From positions 3,520,649 to 3,584,648 of the forward strand of contig NZ_KB913037.1 of NCBI RefSeq assembly GCF_000384295.1: DNA of 64,000 nucleotides, read 5' to 3'. Both the position numbers and the translations under genes were made by a program. Every line of letters begins with the position of its first letter. Positions within the stretch are counted from its first letter, which is position 1. Shown piece after piece: positions 8,785-17,309 of this stretch. The notes beneath the pieces are model-generated. The model had not been told where the DNA came from, did not search any database, and saw nothing but the letters and a program-made list of their open reading frames with translations. The DNA comes from Amycolatopsis balhimycina FH 1894 (GTDB taxonomy: Bacteria; Actinomycetota; Actinomycetes; Mycobacteriales; Pseudonocardiaceae).

Positions 8785-9254
8785 CTTCCGTCGAACTGAG
8801 TCCGGTGGACCTCGAGATTCTGCGTCTGCTGCAGAACGATGCCCGGATCACCAACAAGGACCTGGCGGCCGCGGTCGGCATCGCGCCGTCGACGTGCCTG
8901 GACCGCGTCGCCCGGCTGCGGGACACCGGCGTGATCACCGGGCAGCACGCGTCGGTCGACGCGGCCAAGCTGGGCCGGCCGCTGGAGGCGTTCCTGTTCG
9001 TCCAGGTCCGCCCGCACCGGCGGCCGCTGGTGGACCCGTTCGTCGAGCACCTGCTGTCGCTGCCGGAGGTGCGCGCGGTCTACCACCTGACCGGGCCGGA
9101 CGACTTCCTCGCGCACGTCGCGACCAGCTCCGCCGGCGAGCTGCAGCGCCTGGTCCTCGACGAGCTGACCGCGCGTGACGAGGTCGCCCGCGTCCACACG
9201 AACCTGGTGTTCCAGCACTGGAGCGGCGGCCCGCTGCTCCCCCCGGGTGCCTGA
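8778..9254 (+). CDS. Lrp/AsnC-family transcriptional regulator
   Basis: The 158-aa protein has an N-terminal winged helix-turn-helix (residues about 8-60: ILRLLQNDARITNKDLAAAVGIAPSTCLDRVARL) and a C-terminal RAM ligand-binding domain (about 75-150) with GPDDFLAHVA. It senses an amino acid. Its divergent neighbour, the PLP gamma-lyase, is the likely target, with a dyad over its own promoter suggesting self-control. The ATG at 8778 sits 6 nt after TATCAT, so the message is probably leaderless. Confidence 0.85.
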   Translation: MSASVELSPVDLEILRLLQNDARITNKDLAAAVGIAPSTCLDRVARLRDTGVITGQHASVDAAKLGRPLEAFLFVQVRPHRRPLVDPFVEHLLSLPEVRAVYHLTGPDDFLAHVATSSAGELQRLVLDELTARDEVARVHTNLVFQHWSGGPLLPPGA

Positions 9255-9256
9255 AC

Positions 9257-9781
9257 TCAGAGCGTCTCGAGCCAGCGACGCGTCTCGCGTGGAGACGTCA
9301 GCCGGACCACCGCCGGCCCCGGCGGCTCCGCGGCCCACTCCCGGATCTGCGCCCGCTTCTTCGCGAACGAGGTGAAGTGCCAGCGGATGATCGAGTCCGC
9401 GGAGAACATCTGCCGGAACGACTCGACGTTGCCGTTGCAGATCCGCTCGCGAGCCACCGAGCGCATGGCCGTCCGGCGCACCAGGCGGCCCAGCGAAAGC
9501 CAGCGCGGGTAGTCGAGACCCACGATGAGCTGCGTGCGGGGCAGCACGACGTCCTTCCACTTGCTGTAAGCGGCGTCGAGGACCCAGCGTTCTCCCGCGC
9601 ACACCTCGGCGATCCGGCGGATCTGTTCCTCGTCCGGCACCCCGACCCAGCCCGGCAGCCAGGTGAGGTCGTCAGCCGGGACGTAGGGCAGCCCGGTGCG
9701 CTCGGCGATCCGGGCCGCGAGCGTCGACTTGCCCGAGCCGGTGACGCCGTAGACGACGATGCGGTCATGAGCCGAGGTCAT
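9257..9781 (-). CDS. P-loop kinase of adenylate-kinase/topology-modulation type
   Basis: The 174-aa protein opens VYGVTGSGKSTLAARIAERTGLPY, a clean Walker A, followed by ADDLTWLPGW, a DD-type substrate site seen in FlaR/AAA_18-like small kinases. There is no LID domain of true adenylate kinase. The target is unknown. Its ATG overlaps the stop of the upstream Lrp gene by 4 nt (ATGA), so the two are translationally coupled and presumably act together. It is convergent with the first Lrp gene. Confidence 0.7.
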   Translation of the reverse strand: MTSAHDRIVVYGVTGSGKSTLAARIAERTGLPYVPADDLTWLPGWVGVPDEEQIRRIAEVCAGERWVLDAAYSKWKDVVLPRTQLIVGLDYPRWLSLGRLVRRTAMRSVARERICNGNVESFRQMFSADSIIRWHFTSFAKKRAQIREWAAEPPGPAVVRLTSPRETRRWLETL

Positions 9782-10242
9782 GCGTCGAGGTTATGCGCAG
9801 GCTCCCGGGGGCCGCGGTAGGGCAGGGTCTGGCTGTAGACGACGTTGGTGGTCGTGCCGCCGAACTGGGCCAGCTCGTCCATCGTGCGCTCGAGGTGGGC
9901 CATGGAGGCGGCGGCGACCTTGAGCGTGTAGCAGTCGTCGCCGGTCGTGCGCAGGCATTCCAGGATCTCGGAGCGCTCGCCGAGCAGCTTGTGCAGTGCC
10001 TCGTGCCTGCTGCCGGGGTACTTGAGCCGGACCACGGCGAGTACCGGGTAGCCGACCTTGCCGAGGTCGATTTCCGCGCGGTAGCCGGTGATCACACCGG
10101 TGGTCTCGAGCCGGCGGAGCCGTTCGGTCGCCGCGGACGCGCTGAGGTTCACCCGGCGGCCCAGCTCGGTGAGCGGCAGCCGGGCGTCCTGCTGGAGCTC
10201 GACCAGGATGGCCCAGTCCGTCGGATCGAGACTCTCGGTCAT
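9778..10242 (-). CDS. Lrp/AsnC-family transcriptional regulator
   Basis: The 154-aa protein has a winged helix (DWAILVELQQDARLPLTELGRRVNLSASAATERLRRLE, residues about 8-45) and a RAM domain (GDDCYTLKVAAASMAHLE, about 95-150). It resembles the one-domain Lrp regulators that control amino-acid transport or catabolism; the ligand is unknown. The downstream kinase starts within its stop codon. TATGTT (complement of 10249-10254) lies 6 nt before the ATG, again a leaderless arrangement. It is divergent from the F420-type oxidoreductase. Confidence 0.85.
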   Translation of the reverse strand: MTESLDPTDWAILVELQQDARLPLTELGRRVNLSASAATERLRRLETTGVITGYRAEIDLGKVGYPVLAVVRLKYPGSRHEALHKLLGERSEILECLRTTGDDCYTLKVAAASMAHLERTMDELAQFGGTTTNVVYSQTLPYRGPREPAHNLDA

Positions 10243-10248
10243 TTGCCG

Positions 10249-10254
10249 AACATA
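10249..10254 (-). promoter_or_regulatory. -10 element of the second lrp gene
   Basis: TATGTT on the minus strand is 6 nt before the ATG at 10242. Confidence 0.45.
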
Positions 10255-10323
10255 CCGTGGGATCCACGGCGGAACGCCACGAACGCCGCGATCATTTCCT
10301 TCCGGATCCGGGCAAAACGTCGA

Positions 10324-10329
10324 TAGCCT
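10324..10329 (+). promoter_or_regulatory. -10 element of the oxidoreductase/deaminase/trmO operon
   Basis: TAGCCT ends 6 nt before the GTG at 10336, which suggests a leaderless message for the three-gene operon. Confidence 0.4.
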
Positions 10330-10335
10330 TTTCCG

Positions 10336-11175
10336 GTGAAGATCGGCGTGAACGTCCCCAACTTCGGGCCCGGCACCGACCCGGGCGTGCTGCGCGCCTG
10401 GGCGCGGACGGTCGAAGGGCTCGGCTTCGACCTGCTCATGGTGTCCGACCACATCGCGATCACGCCGGACGTCGCCGAGCAGTACCCCGCGCCGTTCTAC
10501 GAACCGTTCACGACGCTGTCGTGGCTCGCGGGCGTCACCCGGCGGGTCCGGCTGGGCACCACGGTGCTGGTCGTGCCGTACCGGCATCCCCTGCTGGTGG
10601 CGCGGATGGCGGCGAACCTCGACGCACTCAGCGGCGGCAGGTTCGTGCTCGGCGCGGGCATCGGCTGGGCGAAGCAGGAGTTCGACGCCCTGGGCGTGCC
10701 GTTCGAGCAGCGCGGGAAGCTCACCAGCGAGTACCTGCGGACGATCCGCGCCGCGTGGGCCGGGCACGACGACTACCGCGCGGGCCCGATCCCGCTGTGG
10801 ATCGGCGGGCACAGCGACGCCGGGCTGCGCCGCGCACTGGAACTCGCCGACGCCTGGCACCCGCTGCGGCTGACCATGGCCGGCTTCCGGGAAACCCTGG
10901 CACGGTTGGAAAAACTGGCCGGCGACCGGCCCGTGCCGTCCTTCGCGCCGCGGATCCTGCTGCGGCTGACCGGCACCCCGGTGACCGGGCCGGACCGCCG
11001 GGCCGGCGAAGGCACGCTCGACCAGGTCGTGGACGACCTGGCGCAACTCCGAGCACTGGGGGCGGACACCGTCGTGCTCGACCCGTTCGACTCGGACCCG
11101 GCCGAAACCCTCCGCCCGGAGGCGGCGTGGCGGGACCTCGCGGCGGTGGCCGCGTCCTGGAAGGAGAACCGGTGA
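10336..11175 (+). CDS. LLM-class F420-dependent oxidoreductase
   Basis: The 279-aa protein has the luciferase-like TIM barrel. MKIGVNVPNFGPGTDP is the first strand, DLLMVSDHIAI gives the SDH of cofactor binding, VRLGTTVLVVPYRHPL is the conserved strand with the nonprolyl cis peptide region, and GRFVLGAGIGWAKQEF is the glycine-rich flavin phosphate loop. The usual cofactor in actinomycetes is F420, though FMN cannot be excluded. The substrate is unknown. It is the first gene of an operon; its stop overlaps the deaminase start by 4 nt (GTGA). Confidence 0.8.
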   Translation: MKIGVNVPNFGPGTDPGVLRAWARTVEGLGFDLLMVSDHIAITPDVAEQYPAPFYEPFTTLSWLAGVTRRVRLGTTVLVVPYRHPLLVARMAANLDALSGGRFVLGAGIGWAKQEFDALGVPFEQRGKLTSEYLRTIRAAWAGHDDYRAGPIPLWIGGHSDAGLRRALELADAWHPLRLTMAGFRETLARLEKLAGDRPVPSFAPRILLRLTGTPVTGPDRRAGEGTLDQVVDDLAQLRALGADTVVLDPFDSDPAETLRPEAAWRDLAAVAASWKENR

Positions 11176-11600
11176 AGGACACCGAAGAAGCCCTGCTGCG
11201 GCGGGCGATCGAGCTCGCCCGCGAAGCGCGCGAGGAACACGGCAACCCGCCGTTCGGCTCCCTGCTGGCCGACGCCGACGGGAAGATCCTGGCCGAGGAC
11301 CGCAACACGTCGCTGACCGACAACGACATCACGGCCCACCCCGAGCTGAAGCTCGCCCGCTGGGCGGCGCAGAACCTGGACCCGGAAACCGCGGCGGCCA
11401 CGACGATGTTCACCAGCACGCAGCCGTGCGGGATGTGCACCGGCGCGATCGAGCGGTCCGGGCTCGGGCGGGTCGTGTTCGCGCTGTCGACGGAACAGTT
11501 CCTCACGCTGCGCCCGCCGCTCACGTGGGGCGGGCACGAACTGGAGGGCCCGGCACTGTTCGACGAGGCCCGCGTGCCGGTCGAGGGCTACTACAAGTGA
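11172..11600 (+). CDS. nucleoside/cytidine-type deaminase
   Basis: The 142-aa zinc deaminase has PPFGSLL early, then AHPELKLAR where most relatives have HAE, and TQPCGMCTGAIERSGL with the two Cys ligands. The His and catalytic Glu are still present, with Pro between them. It resembles the guanine/tRNA-adenosine deaminase-like group, and the substrate is unassigned. It overlaps the genes on both sides by 4 nt and has AAGGAG before its GTG, so it is expressed with the oxidoreductase and TrmO. Confidence 0.8.
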   Translation: MKDTEEALLRRAIELAREAREEHGNPPFGSLLADADGKILAEDRNTSLTDNDITAHPELKLARWAAQNLDPETAAATTMFTSTQPCGMCTGAIERSGLGRVVFALSTEQFLTLRPPLTWGGHELEGPALFDEARVPVEGYYK

Positions 11601-12007
11601 CGAGTTACGAGGTGCGCCCGGTGGCGCGCATCGAGTCGTCCCTGACGGACCGCGCGACGGCCCCGAAGCAGGGCGACGAGGGCGCGCCGCCGTCGCGAGT
11701 GGTGTTCGCGCCGGAGTTCACCCCGGCGGCGGCCGACCTCCGGCCGGGCGATCGCCTGGTGCTCCTGACGTGGCTGCACGAAGCGGACCGCGACGTCCAG
11801 GCGGTCCACCCCCGCGGCGACCGGAACCGCCCGAGCACCGGAGTGTTCTCGACGCGCTCGCCGGACCGCCCGAACCCGATCGGCCTCCACACGGTCACGG
11901 TGACGGCGGTCGAGGACGGCACGCTCACGGTGACGGGCCTGGAAGCGATCGACGGCACCCCGGTGCTCGATGTCAAACCGGTCCTCGGCGAGGTGGCCGA
12001 GCGCTGA
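11597..12007 (+). CDS. trmO: tRNA (N6-threonylcarbamoyladenosine-N6)-methyltransferase
   Basis: The 136-aa TrmO (TsaA/YaeB) protein would methylate t6A37 in some tRNAs using S-adenosylmethionine. The family signature is intact: DRNRPSTGVFSTRSPDRPNP followed by IGLHTV. YEVRPVARIES is the typical first strand. It lacks the longer C-terminal extension seen in the E. coli protein. It overlaps the deaminase by 4 nt and ends the operon, just before the convergent dehydrogenase gene. Confidence 0.85.
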   Translation: MTSYEVRPVARIESSLTDRATAPKQGDEGAPPSRVVFAPEFTPAAADLRPGDRLVLLTWLHEADRDVQAVHPRGDRNRPSTGVFSTRSPDRPNPIGLHTVTVTAVEDGTLTVTGLEAIDGTPVLDVKPVLGEVAER

Positions 12008-12015
12008 GCAGCTGA

Positions 12016-13782
12016 TCAGTAGTCCTTGAAGCCCTTCCCGGTCTTCCGGCCCAGCCGCCCGGCTGTCACGAGGTGCTCCAACAACGGCGCCGGCGCGAAG
12101 CCTTCTTCGCGGAACTCGTTGTAGAGCGTCCGCTGGATGGCCAGGGAGACGTCCAAGCCGACGACGTCCAGCAGTTCGAACGGGCCCATCGGCAGGCCGC
12201 AGCCGACCTTCATGGCCGTGTCGATGTCGTTCGCGCCCGCGTAGTGGGCCTCCAGCATCTTCACCGCGTCGTTCAAATACGGGAACAGCAACGCGTTGAC
12301 GATGAAGCCCGCGCGGTCGCCGCAGTGGACGGCGTGCTTACCGACCGCGGCGCAGACCGCGCTCGCCGTCGCCACCACGTCGGGCGCGGTCGCGATCGTC
12401 GACACCACCTCGACCAGCTTCATCACCGGTGCGGGGTTGAAGAAGTGGAGACCGACCACGTCGGACGGCCGGGACGTCGACGCCGCGCACTCGATCACCG
12501 GGAGGGACGACGTCGTCGTCGCCAGGACCGCGCCGGGGCGAACCACCTCGTCGAGGGCCGCGAACACCGCCTGCTTCACCGAGAGCTCCTCGGCCACCGC
12601 TTCGATCACCAGGTCGACGTCGGCCAGGGCTTCGAAGTCGGTGACCGGGGTGATCCGCCCCAAAGCGGCCGCAGCGTCCTCTTCGGACAGTTTGCCCTTG
12701 ACCACCGCCTTGTCGAGTGACTTCTTGACGCGAGCCACCGACGCCTGTGCCTTCTCCAGGCTCCGGGCCCGCAGGACGACGTCGAGGCCGCGCTTGGCGA
12801 ACACCTCCGCGATTCCGGTCGCCATCGTTCCGGTACCGATCACACCGACCCGCGCCACCGGGCGCGGCGGCACACTCTCCACTGTGGACACCACACCGGA
12901 AGAGACCACGTTGGGCGAGTCCGGGGCGTCGTAGGTGTAGAAGCCGCGGCCGGTCTTGCGGCCCAGCAGGCCCGCCGTGATCATCTGCTTGAGCAGCGGC
13001 GCGGGCGCGTGCAGGCGGTTGCGGGACTGGTGGTACATCGTGTCGAGGATCTCGTTCGCGGTGTCCAGCCCGATCAGGTCGAGCAGCGCGAGCGGGCCCA
13101 TCGGGTAGCCGCAGCCGAAGCGCATCGCGGCGTCGAGGTCCTCGCGCGTGGCGTAACGCTGCTCGTACATCCGCACCGCGTGGTTGAGGTAGCCGAAGAG
13201 CAGCGCGTTCGCGATGAACCCGGCCCGGTCGCCGATCACCACCGGCACCTTGCCGAGCCGCTCGGCGAACTCGACGACTTCGGTGACCACGTCCGGCTCG
13301 GTCACCACGGTTTTCACGATCTCGACGAGTTTCTGCACCGGTGCCGGGTTGAAGAAGTGCATGCCGACGACCTTGCCCGGACGCGCGGTGTGCACGCCGA
13401 TCTCGGTGATCGACAGCGACGACGTGTTGGACGCGAACACGACTTCGGGCCGGGTGATCTTGTCCAGCTCGGTGAAGACGTCGGCCTTCAGCTCGAGGCT
13501 TTCCGGGATCGCCTCGATCACGAGGTCCACTTCGGACAGATCCGACAGCGACGTGCTGTACCGGATCCGGCCCAGCAACGCCTCGCGACCGGGAGCATCC
13601 AGCTTGCCGCCGGCGAGCGCCCGTTCCGTGGAGTGCTCGAGGTGCCCGCGGCCGCGGGCGACGCCGGCCTCGTCGAGTTCGACCGTGACGACGTCGAGCC
13701 CGCTGCGCGCGAGTACCTCGGCGATTCCCGCCCCCATGGTGCCCAGGCCGACCACACCGACCGTCGAGATTTCCCGCGCCAT
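12016..13782 (-). CDS. double-length 3-hydroxyacyl-CoA dehydrogenase (two FadB2-like units fused)
   Basis: The 588-aa protein is two complete NAD-dependent 3-hydroxyacyl-CoA dehydrogenases in tandem. Unit 1 (about 5-285) has VGLGTMGAGIAEV, NTSSLSITEI, HFFNPAPV and GRKTGRGFYTY. Unit 2 (about 310-588) has GTGTMATGIAEV, TTSSLPVIEC, HFFNPAPV and GRKTGKGFKDY. Both keep the catalytic His and the C-terminal dimerisation domain. They oxidise 3-hydroxyacyl-CoA in beta-oxidation, or 3-hydroxybutyryl-CoA in the reverse sense. The fold normally dimerises, so the fused chain may be a pseudo-dimer. GGAGG lies before the ATG. Similar fused forms occur in streptomycetes. Confidence 0.9.
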   Translation of the reverse strand: MAREISTVGVVGLGTMGAGIAEVLARSGLDVVTVELDEAGVARGRGHLEHSTERALAGGKLDAPGREALLGRIRYSTSLSDLSEVDLVIEAIPESLELKADVFTELDKITRPEVVFASNTSSLSITEIGVHTARPGKVVGMHFFNPAPVQKLVEIVKTVVTEPDVVTEVVEFAERLGKVPVVIGDRAGFIANALLFGYLNHAVRMYEQRYATREDLDAAMRFGCGYPMGPLALLDLIGLDTANEILDTMYHQSRNRLHAPAPLLKQMITAGLLGRKTGRGFYTYDAPDSPNVVSSGVVSTVESVPPRPVARVGVIGTGTMATGIAEVFAKRGLDVVLRARSLEKAQASVARVKKSLDKAVVKGKLSEEDAAAALGRITPVTDFEALADVDLVIEAVAEELSVKQAVFAALDEVVRPGAVLATTTSSLPVIECAASTSRPSDVVGLHFFNPAPVMKLVEVVSTIATAPDVVATASAVCAAVGKHAVHCGDRAGFIVNALLFPYLNDAVKMLEAHYAGANDIDTAMKVGCGLPMGPFELLDVVGLDVSLAIQRTLYNEFREEGFAPAPLLEHLVTAGRLGRKTGKGFKDY

Positions 13783-13800
13783 CGAGGCCTCCAGAGATGT

Positions 13801-13814
13801 TACTCGCTGGTAAT
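13801..13814. promoter_or_regulatory. possible operator upstream of the 3-hydroxyacyl-CoA dehydrogenase
   Basis: TTACTCGCTGGTAA about 20 nt upstream of the ATG matches itself in reverse complement at 5 of 7 positions. The outer TTAC/GTAA half-sites resemble TetR-type operators placed before fatty-acid genes in actinomycetes. Weak evidence. Confidence 0.25.
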
Positions 13815-13900
13815 TGCCCCGATACTGCCACGCGGCACCGCCGGAAGCCCAGACGGAATCGAGTCAGTACCGCTCAAGTCACCCCGCCGAGCGCCCGGCT

Positions 13901-14572
13901 TCACTCGCCGAAATTGCCGTCGACCAGCTCCGTTGCCTTCTCCAACGCGGCCGAGGCCTGTGGGCCGCGTGCCCGGACGCGGATCCGGTCGCCCTGGCGG
14001 GCGCCGAGCGACATCAGGGCCAGCACGCTGTGGCCGTCGGCCTCCTGGTCGCCGAGCCGGATGGTGACCTCCGCGTCGAACTCGCTCAACGCGCGCACGA
14101 GCAACGCGGCCGGCCGGGCGTGCAACCCGACGTCGTTGTGCAGCTCCAGCTCGATTTCGGCGCTGTCGGCCGTGGCCTCGGCGGGCGCCAGGTCCTCGGG
14201 CATCCCGGCTGTCGCGGCGGCCTCCGCCACCGCCTTGCGGTCCTGCCCGGCCTGCGCCGCGACCGCCGCGGCGATCGCGCCCTCGACCAGCGGGCCGTCC
14301 GCGACGATGGCCGCCGACGGGTCGGCCAGCGATTCGACGGCGAGTTCGGCGGTCATCTGCGCGCTGCCGAGGTCGTAGAGCAGCACCACCCCGTCGCCCC
14401 GGTCGGCGCGCTGGGTGGCCGCGACGACCTCGTCGTAGTCCGTGCCGATCGATCCGTCCGAGAGGCCGCCCGCGGGCAGGATGGTGACGTCCGGCGCCAT
14501 CTGGGCAGCCAGCTCGGCCAGGCCTTCGGCGAGTTTCGCACTGTGCGACACGAGCACGATTCCCACGCTCAC
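13901..14572 (-). CDS. dhaM: dihydroxyacetone kinase phosphotransfer protein DhaM fused to HPr
   Basis: The 223-aa protein has an EIIA-mannose-like DhaM domain (1-130), with the phospho-acceptor His in IVLVSHSAKLAEGL, joined through an acidic linker to an HPr domain (about 140-223), with its His in NDVGLHARPAALL. It passes phosphate from PEP and Enzyme I to the ADP bound on DhaL. The EI domain found in the E. coli DhaM is absent, so a separate PtsI is needed. The GTG start overlaps the dhaL stop by 4 nt. Confidence 0.92.
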   Translation of the reverse strand: MSVGIVLVSHSAKLAEGLAELAAQMAPDVTILPAGGLSDGSIGTDYDEVVAATQRADRGDGVVLLYDLGSAQMTAELAVESLADPSAAIVADGPLVEGAIAAAVAAQAGQDRKAVAEAAATAGMPEDLAPAEATADSAEIELELHNDVGLHARPAALLVRALSEFDAEVTIRLGDQEADGHSVLALMSLGARQGDRIRVRARGPQASAALEKATELVDGNFGE

Positions 14573-15198
14573 CGGGCGGCCTCCGCGAACGCCCGCAGCA
14601 GCAGCGCCGACGAACGGGCGCCGGGGTCCAGGTGCCCGACCGCGCGTTCGCCGAGGTAGGACGCGCGGCCCTTCCGCGGCACCAGGTCCACTGTGGATTC
14701 CGCGCCGCGGTCGGCCGCGTCGGCGGCGGCGGTCAGCACCGCGGCGACGTCGCCGCCGTCCTCGGCCGCCTTTTCCGCGGCCGCCACCGCGGGGAGCAGG
14801 GCGTCGACCATGGTCGCGTCGCCGCCGACGGCCTTCCCGCGGGCCTGGACGCCTTCGAGCCCGGCGCGCAGCGCGTCCAGCAGGGCCGGGACGTCGAGGT
14901 CGCCGGCGGTGCCGAGCTTGGCCGAGGCGCGCAGGAAAGCCGTGCCGTACAACGGGCCCGCGGCTCCGCCGACCTTGGAGATCAACGTCGTCGCGACCAG
15001 CTTGAGCACCCCGCCGGGGGTGTCCGGAACAGCGGAATCGAGCGCCGCGACGACGGCCGAGAAGCCGCGGTTCAGGTTCTCGCCGTGGTCGCCGTCGCCG
15101 ATGGCGCGGTCGAGGTCGATCAGCTCCACGCGGTGCTCGGCGACCACCGCCGCGGCGGCGCGCACGGCCGCCGCGACCCCCTCGGCCTTGCAGGTCAT
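14569..15198 (-). CDS. dhaL: dihydroxyacetone kinase ADP-binding subunit
   Basis: The 209-aa DhaL subunit holds ADP/ATP with Mg ions through three conserved Asp residues, seen in IGDGDHGENLNRGF near residue 35. GGAAGPLYGTAF and GDATMVDAL complete the nucleotide site. It transfers phosphate to dihydroxyacetone bound on DhaK. Its start overlaps the dhaK stop by one base (TGATG), and its stop overlaps dhaM, so the three subunits are made in step. Confidence 0.93.
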   Translation of the reverse strand: MTCKAEGVAAAVRAAAAVVAEHRVELIDLDRAIGDGDHGENLNRGFSAVVAALDSAVPDTPGGVLKLVATTLISKVGGAAGPLYGTAFLRASAKLGTAGDLDVPALLDALRAGLEGVQARGKAVGGDATMVDALLPAVAAAEKAAEDGGDVAAVLTAAADAADRGAESTVDLVPRKGRASYLGERAVGHLDPGARSSALLLRAFAEAAR

Positions 15199-16199
15199 CA
15201 GAGCCCCCACCGCAGCGCCGCGGTGTTGACCGGGGCGTCCCAGAGCTCGGTCAGCTCGTCGTCCAGTTTGAGCACCGTCAGACTCATCCCCTGCATCTCG
15301 AGGCTGGTGATGTACGGCCCGGCCAGCCGGCGTTCGACCACGATCCCACGGTCGGCCAGCAGCCGCTCGGCGATGCCGTGGGCCAGGTACAGCTCGACGA
15401 GCGGGGTGCCGCCCATGGAGTTGGTGAACAGCAGCACGCGGTCGCCCGAAGCGAAGGGCAGGTCCGAGACCACCGCCTCGACCATCCGGGCCACCAGCGC
15501 GTCGGCCGGTTCGAGCGGGATCCGCTCGCGGCCGGGCTCGCCGTGGATGCCGATGCCGAACTCGACTTCGCCCTCGCCGAGCTCGAAGCTCGGCGTACCG
15601 GCGTGCGGCACGGTCGGCGCGGTGAGCGCGACGCCGATCGACCGCACCTGGCCGATCACCTTCTGTGCCAGCGCGGTGACGGCGTCGAGCGAGTCGCCGC
15701 GCTCGGCGGCGGCGCCGGTGATCTTCTCCAGCAGCACCGTCCCGCCGACCCCGCGGCGGCCCGCGGTGTACGTCGAGTCCTTGACCGCGACGTCGTCGTC
15801 GATCACGACACTGCGGACCTCGAGGCCGTCGGCCGCGGCCAGCTCGGCGGCCGTCTCGAAGTTCAGCACGTCGCCGGTGTAGTTCTTCACGATGAGCAGC
15901 GCGCCCGCGTCGCCGGTGGTCGCGGTGACCGCGGCCTGCACGGCGTCCGGCGTCGGCGAGGTGAACACCGCGCCGGGCACGGCGGCGGCGAGCATGCCCT
16001 GGCCGACGAAGCCGCCGTGCAGCGGCTCGTGCCCGGACCCGCCGCCGGAGATGACGGCGACCTTGCCCGCGACCGGCGCGTCGGCTCTGATCACGACGTC
16101 CGGGTCGTACTGGACGCGCAGGACGTCGGCGTGCGCGGCGGCGAGCCCCCGCAGCGACTCGGCGACCACGTTCGCCGGATCGTTGATGATCTTCTTCAC
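15198..16199 (-). CDS. dhaK: dihydroxyacetone kinase substrate-binding subunit
   Basis: The 333-aa DhaK binds dihydroxyacetone covalently through a His, found here in the GIGIHGEPGRERI segment. SGGGSGHEPLHGGFVG and VKNYTGDVLNFE are family hallmarks. With DhaL and DhaM it forms the PTS-driven kinase that makes dihydroxyacetone phosphate for glycolysis from glycerol-derived dihydroxyacetone. GGAGG lies 5 nt before the GTG; an upstream TTG would add only five residues. No DhaR/DhaS-type regulator or glycerol dehydrogenase is nearby. Confidence 0.93.
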   Translation of the reverse strand: MKKIINDPANVVAESLRGLAAAHADVLRVQYDPDVVIRADAPVAGKVAVISGGGSGHEPLHGGFVGQGMLAAAVPGAVFTSPTPDAVQAAVTATTGDAGALLIVKNYTGDVLNFETAAELAAADGLEVRSVVIDDDVAVKDSTYTAGRRGVGGTVLLEKITGAAAERGDSLDAVTALAQKVIGQVRSIGVALTAPTVPHAGTPSFELGEGEVEFGIGIHGEPGRERIPLEPADALVARMVEAVVSDLPFASGDRVLLFTNSMGGTPLVELYLAHGIAERLLADRGIVVERRLAGPYITSLEMQGMSLTVLKLDDELTELWDAPVNTAALRWGL

Positions 16200-16266
16200 G
16201 GCAGCCTCCGGCAACGTCGGCGGGTGGGTGTCCTCTTCCTACCTCCCCGGGCGGCCCACCGCCAGG

Positions 16267-17271
16267 TCAAGCCCGGGGAAGCTTGGTGACCACGTTCTTC
16301 GCGACGGCCACCGCCTTGCCGCACGGGTCGCCCTTGTCGTCGTACCCCTTGTAGTCCACTTGGGCCAGTTCGACGTCGTCGCCCTGCCACGGCCGGTGCT
16401 GCCACTGGACCTTGCACCGAGCCGAACTCGCGGTGCCGGGCTTCTGGAACCCGGTGACGCCGTTGCCGAGGTCCACCTTGGAGTAACCGTCGCCGGCGAG
16501 CGGGGGCAGGCCGGGCAGGAACCCGACCGTCACCTCCGGGCCCGCGGCGGTGCTCTTCCACCAGCAGGAGTGCAGGCCCGTCGGCGCGGCCTTCGCCGAC
16601 GGCACGGCGGAGGCGACCGCCGCGGTGTCGGCCATCGCGCACGGGTCGGCGGTCAGCACGGTGCCCGGTGGCGTCGAGTACTTCTCCGGCGAGTTGTGCA
16701 CCTTCTGCACCACGGCCTCGACCAGCGCCTGCCCGGGACGGCACGGGTCGCCGGCGTAGGTGACCGACACCGCGAGCGCCAGATCCGGGTTCAGCGCGGT
16801 CATCGCCGCGGCCGTGCAGCCGGTGTCGCCGGTCTTGTTCACCCGCAGCGGCAGCCCGCCGGCCCGGCCGGTCGTCTTGTCGGCCCGCGGCAGCAGGGTC
16901 GTGCTGCCGATCTCGAGCTCGAGCCGCATTTCCTTGCCGCCGGGGTCCTTCACCTTGTTGCTGCACGTGTCGAAGGCGATCGACGACGGCGACGGGTCGT
17001 CGTCGACCGTGCCGAGGCCCAGCGCGCCGAGGGCGTCCTTGGTCAGGAACTGGCACGGCTGGATCACGCGGAGCACGTCCGCCGCCACCGCGGCGTCGGT
17101 GATCGGGCCGTCGGCGACCTGGCCGGTGCCGGCCGCGGCGGGCACCGTCGTCCGGGCGAAGTTGGACTTTCCGAGGTCCTGCCCGCACGCGGCCAGCGGC
17201 AGCGCGAGGGCCGTGACCAGCAGGAACAGCTTCGGGAGACAGCGGCGAACGTCGGGGAACACGTCGAGCAC
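16267..17271 (-). CDS. secreted lipoprotein, DUF3558-like
   Basis: The 334-aa protein has a lipoprotein signal: basic N-terminus, hydrophobic LFLLVTALALPLAACG, with the acylated Cys near residue 29. Two Cys-bearing repeats follow, around IQPCQFLTKDALGALG...DTCSNKV and TADPCAMADTAAVASAV...HSCWWKS. They resemble the DPC-x-L/A pattern of actinobacterial DUF3558 lipoproteins. It would sit on the outer face of the membrane. No function is known. The GTG at 17271 is one of two close candidates (the other is 17262). Confidence 0.7.
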   Translation of the reverse strand: MLDVFPDVRRCLPKLFLLVTALALPLAACGQDLGKSNFARTTVPAAAGTGQVADGPITDAAVAADVLRVIQPCQFLTKDALGALGLGTVDDDPSPSSIAFDTCSNKVKDPGGKEMRLELEIGSTTLLPRADKTTGRAGGLPLRVNKTGDTGCTAAAMTALNPDLALAVSVTYAGDPCRPGQALVEAVVQKVHNSPEKYSTPPGTVLTADPCAMADTAAVASAVPSAKAAPTGLHSCWWKSTAAGPEVTVGFLPGLPPLAGDGYSKVDLGNGVTGFQKPGTASSARCKVQWQHRPWQGDDVELAQVDYKGYDDKGDPCGKAVAVAKNVVTKLPRA

Positions 17272-17309
17272 GGTAGCGGCAACCTCGCGCCGCTGTCCGG
17301 ACAACCCGG

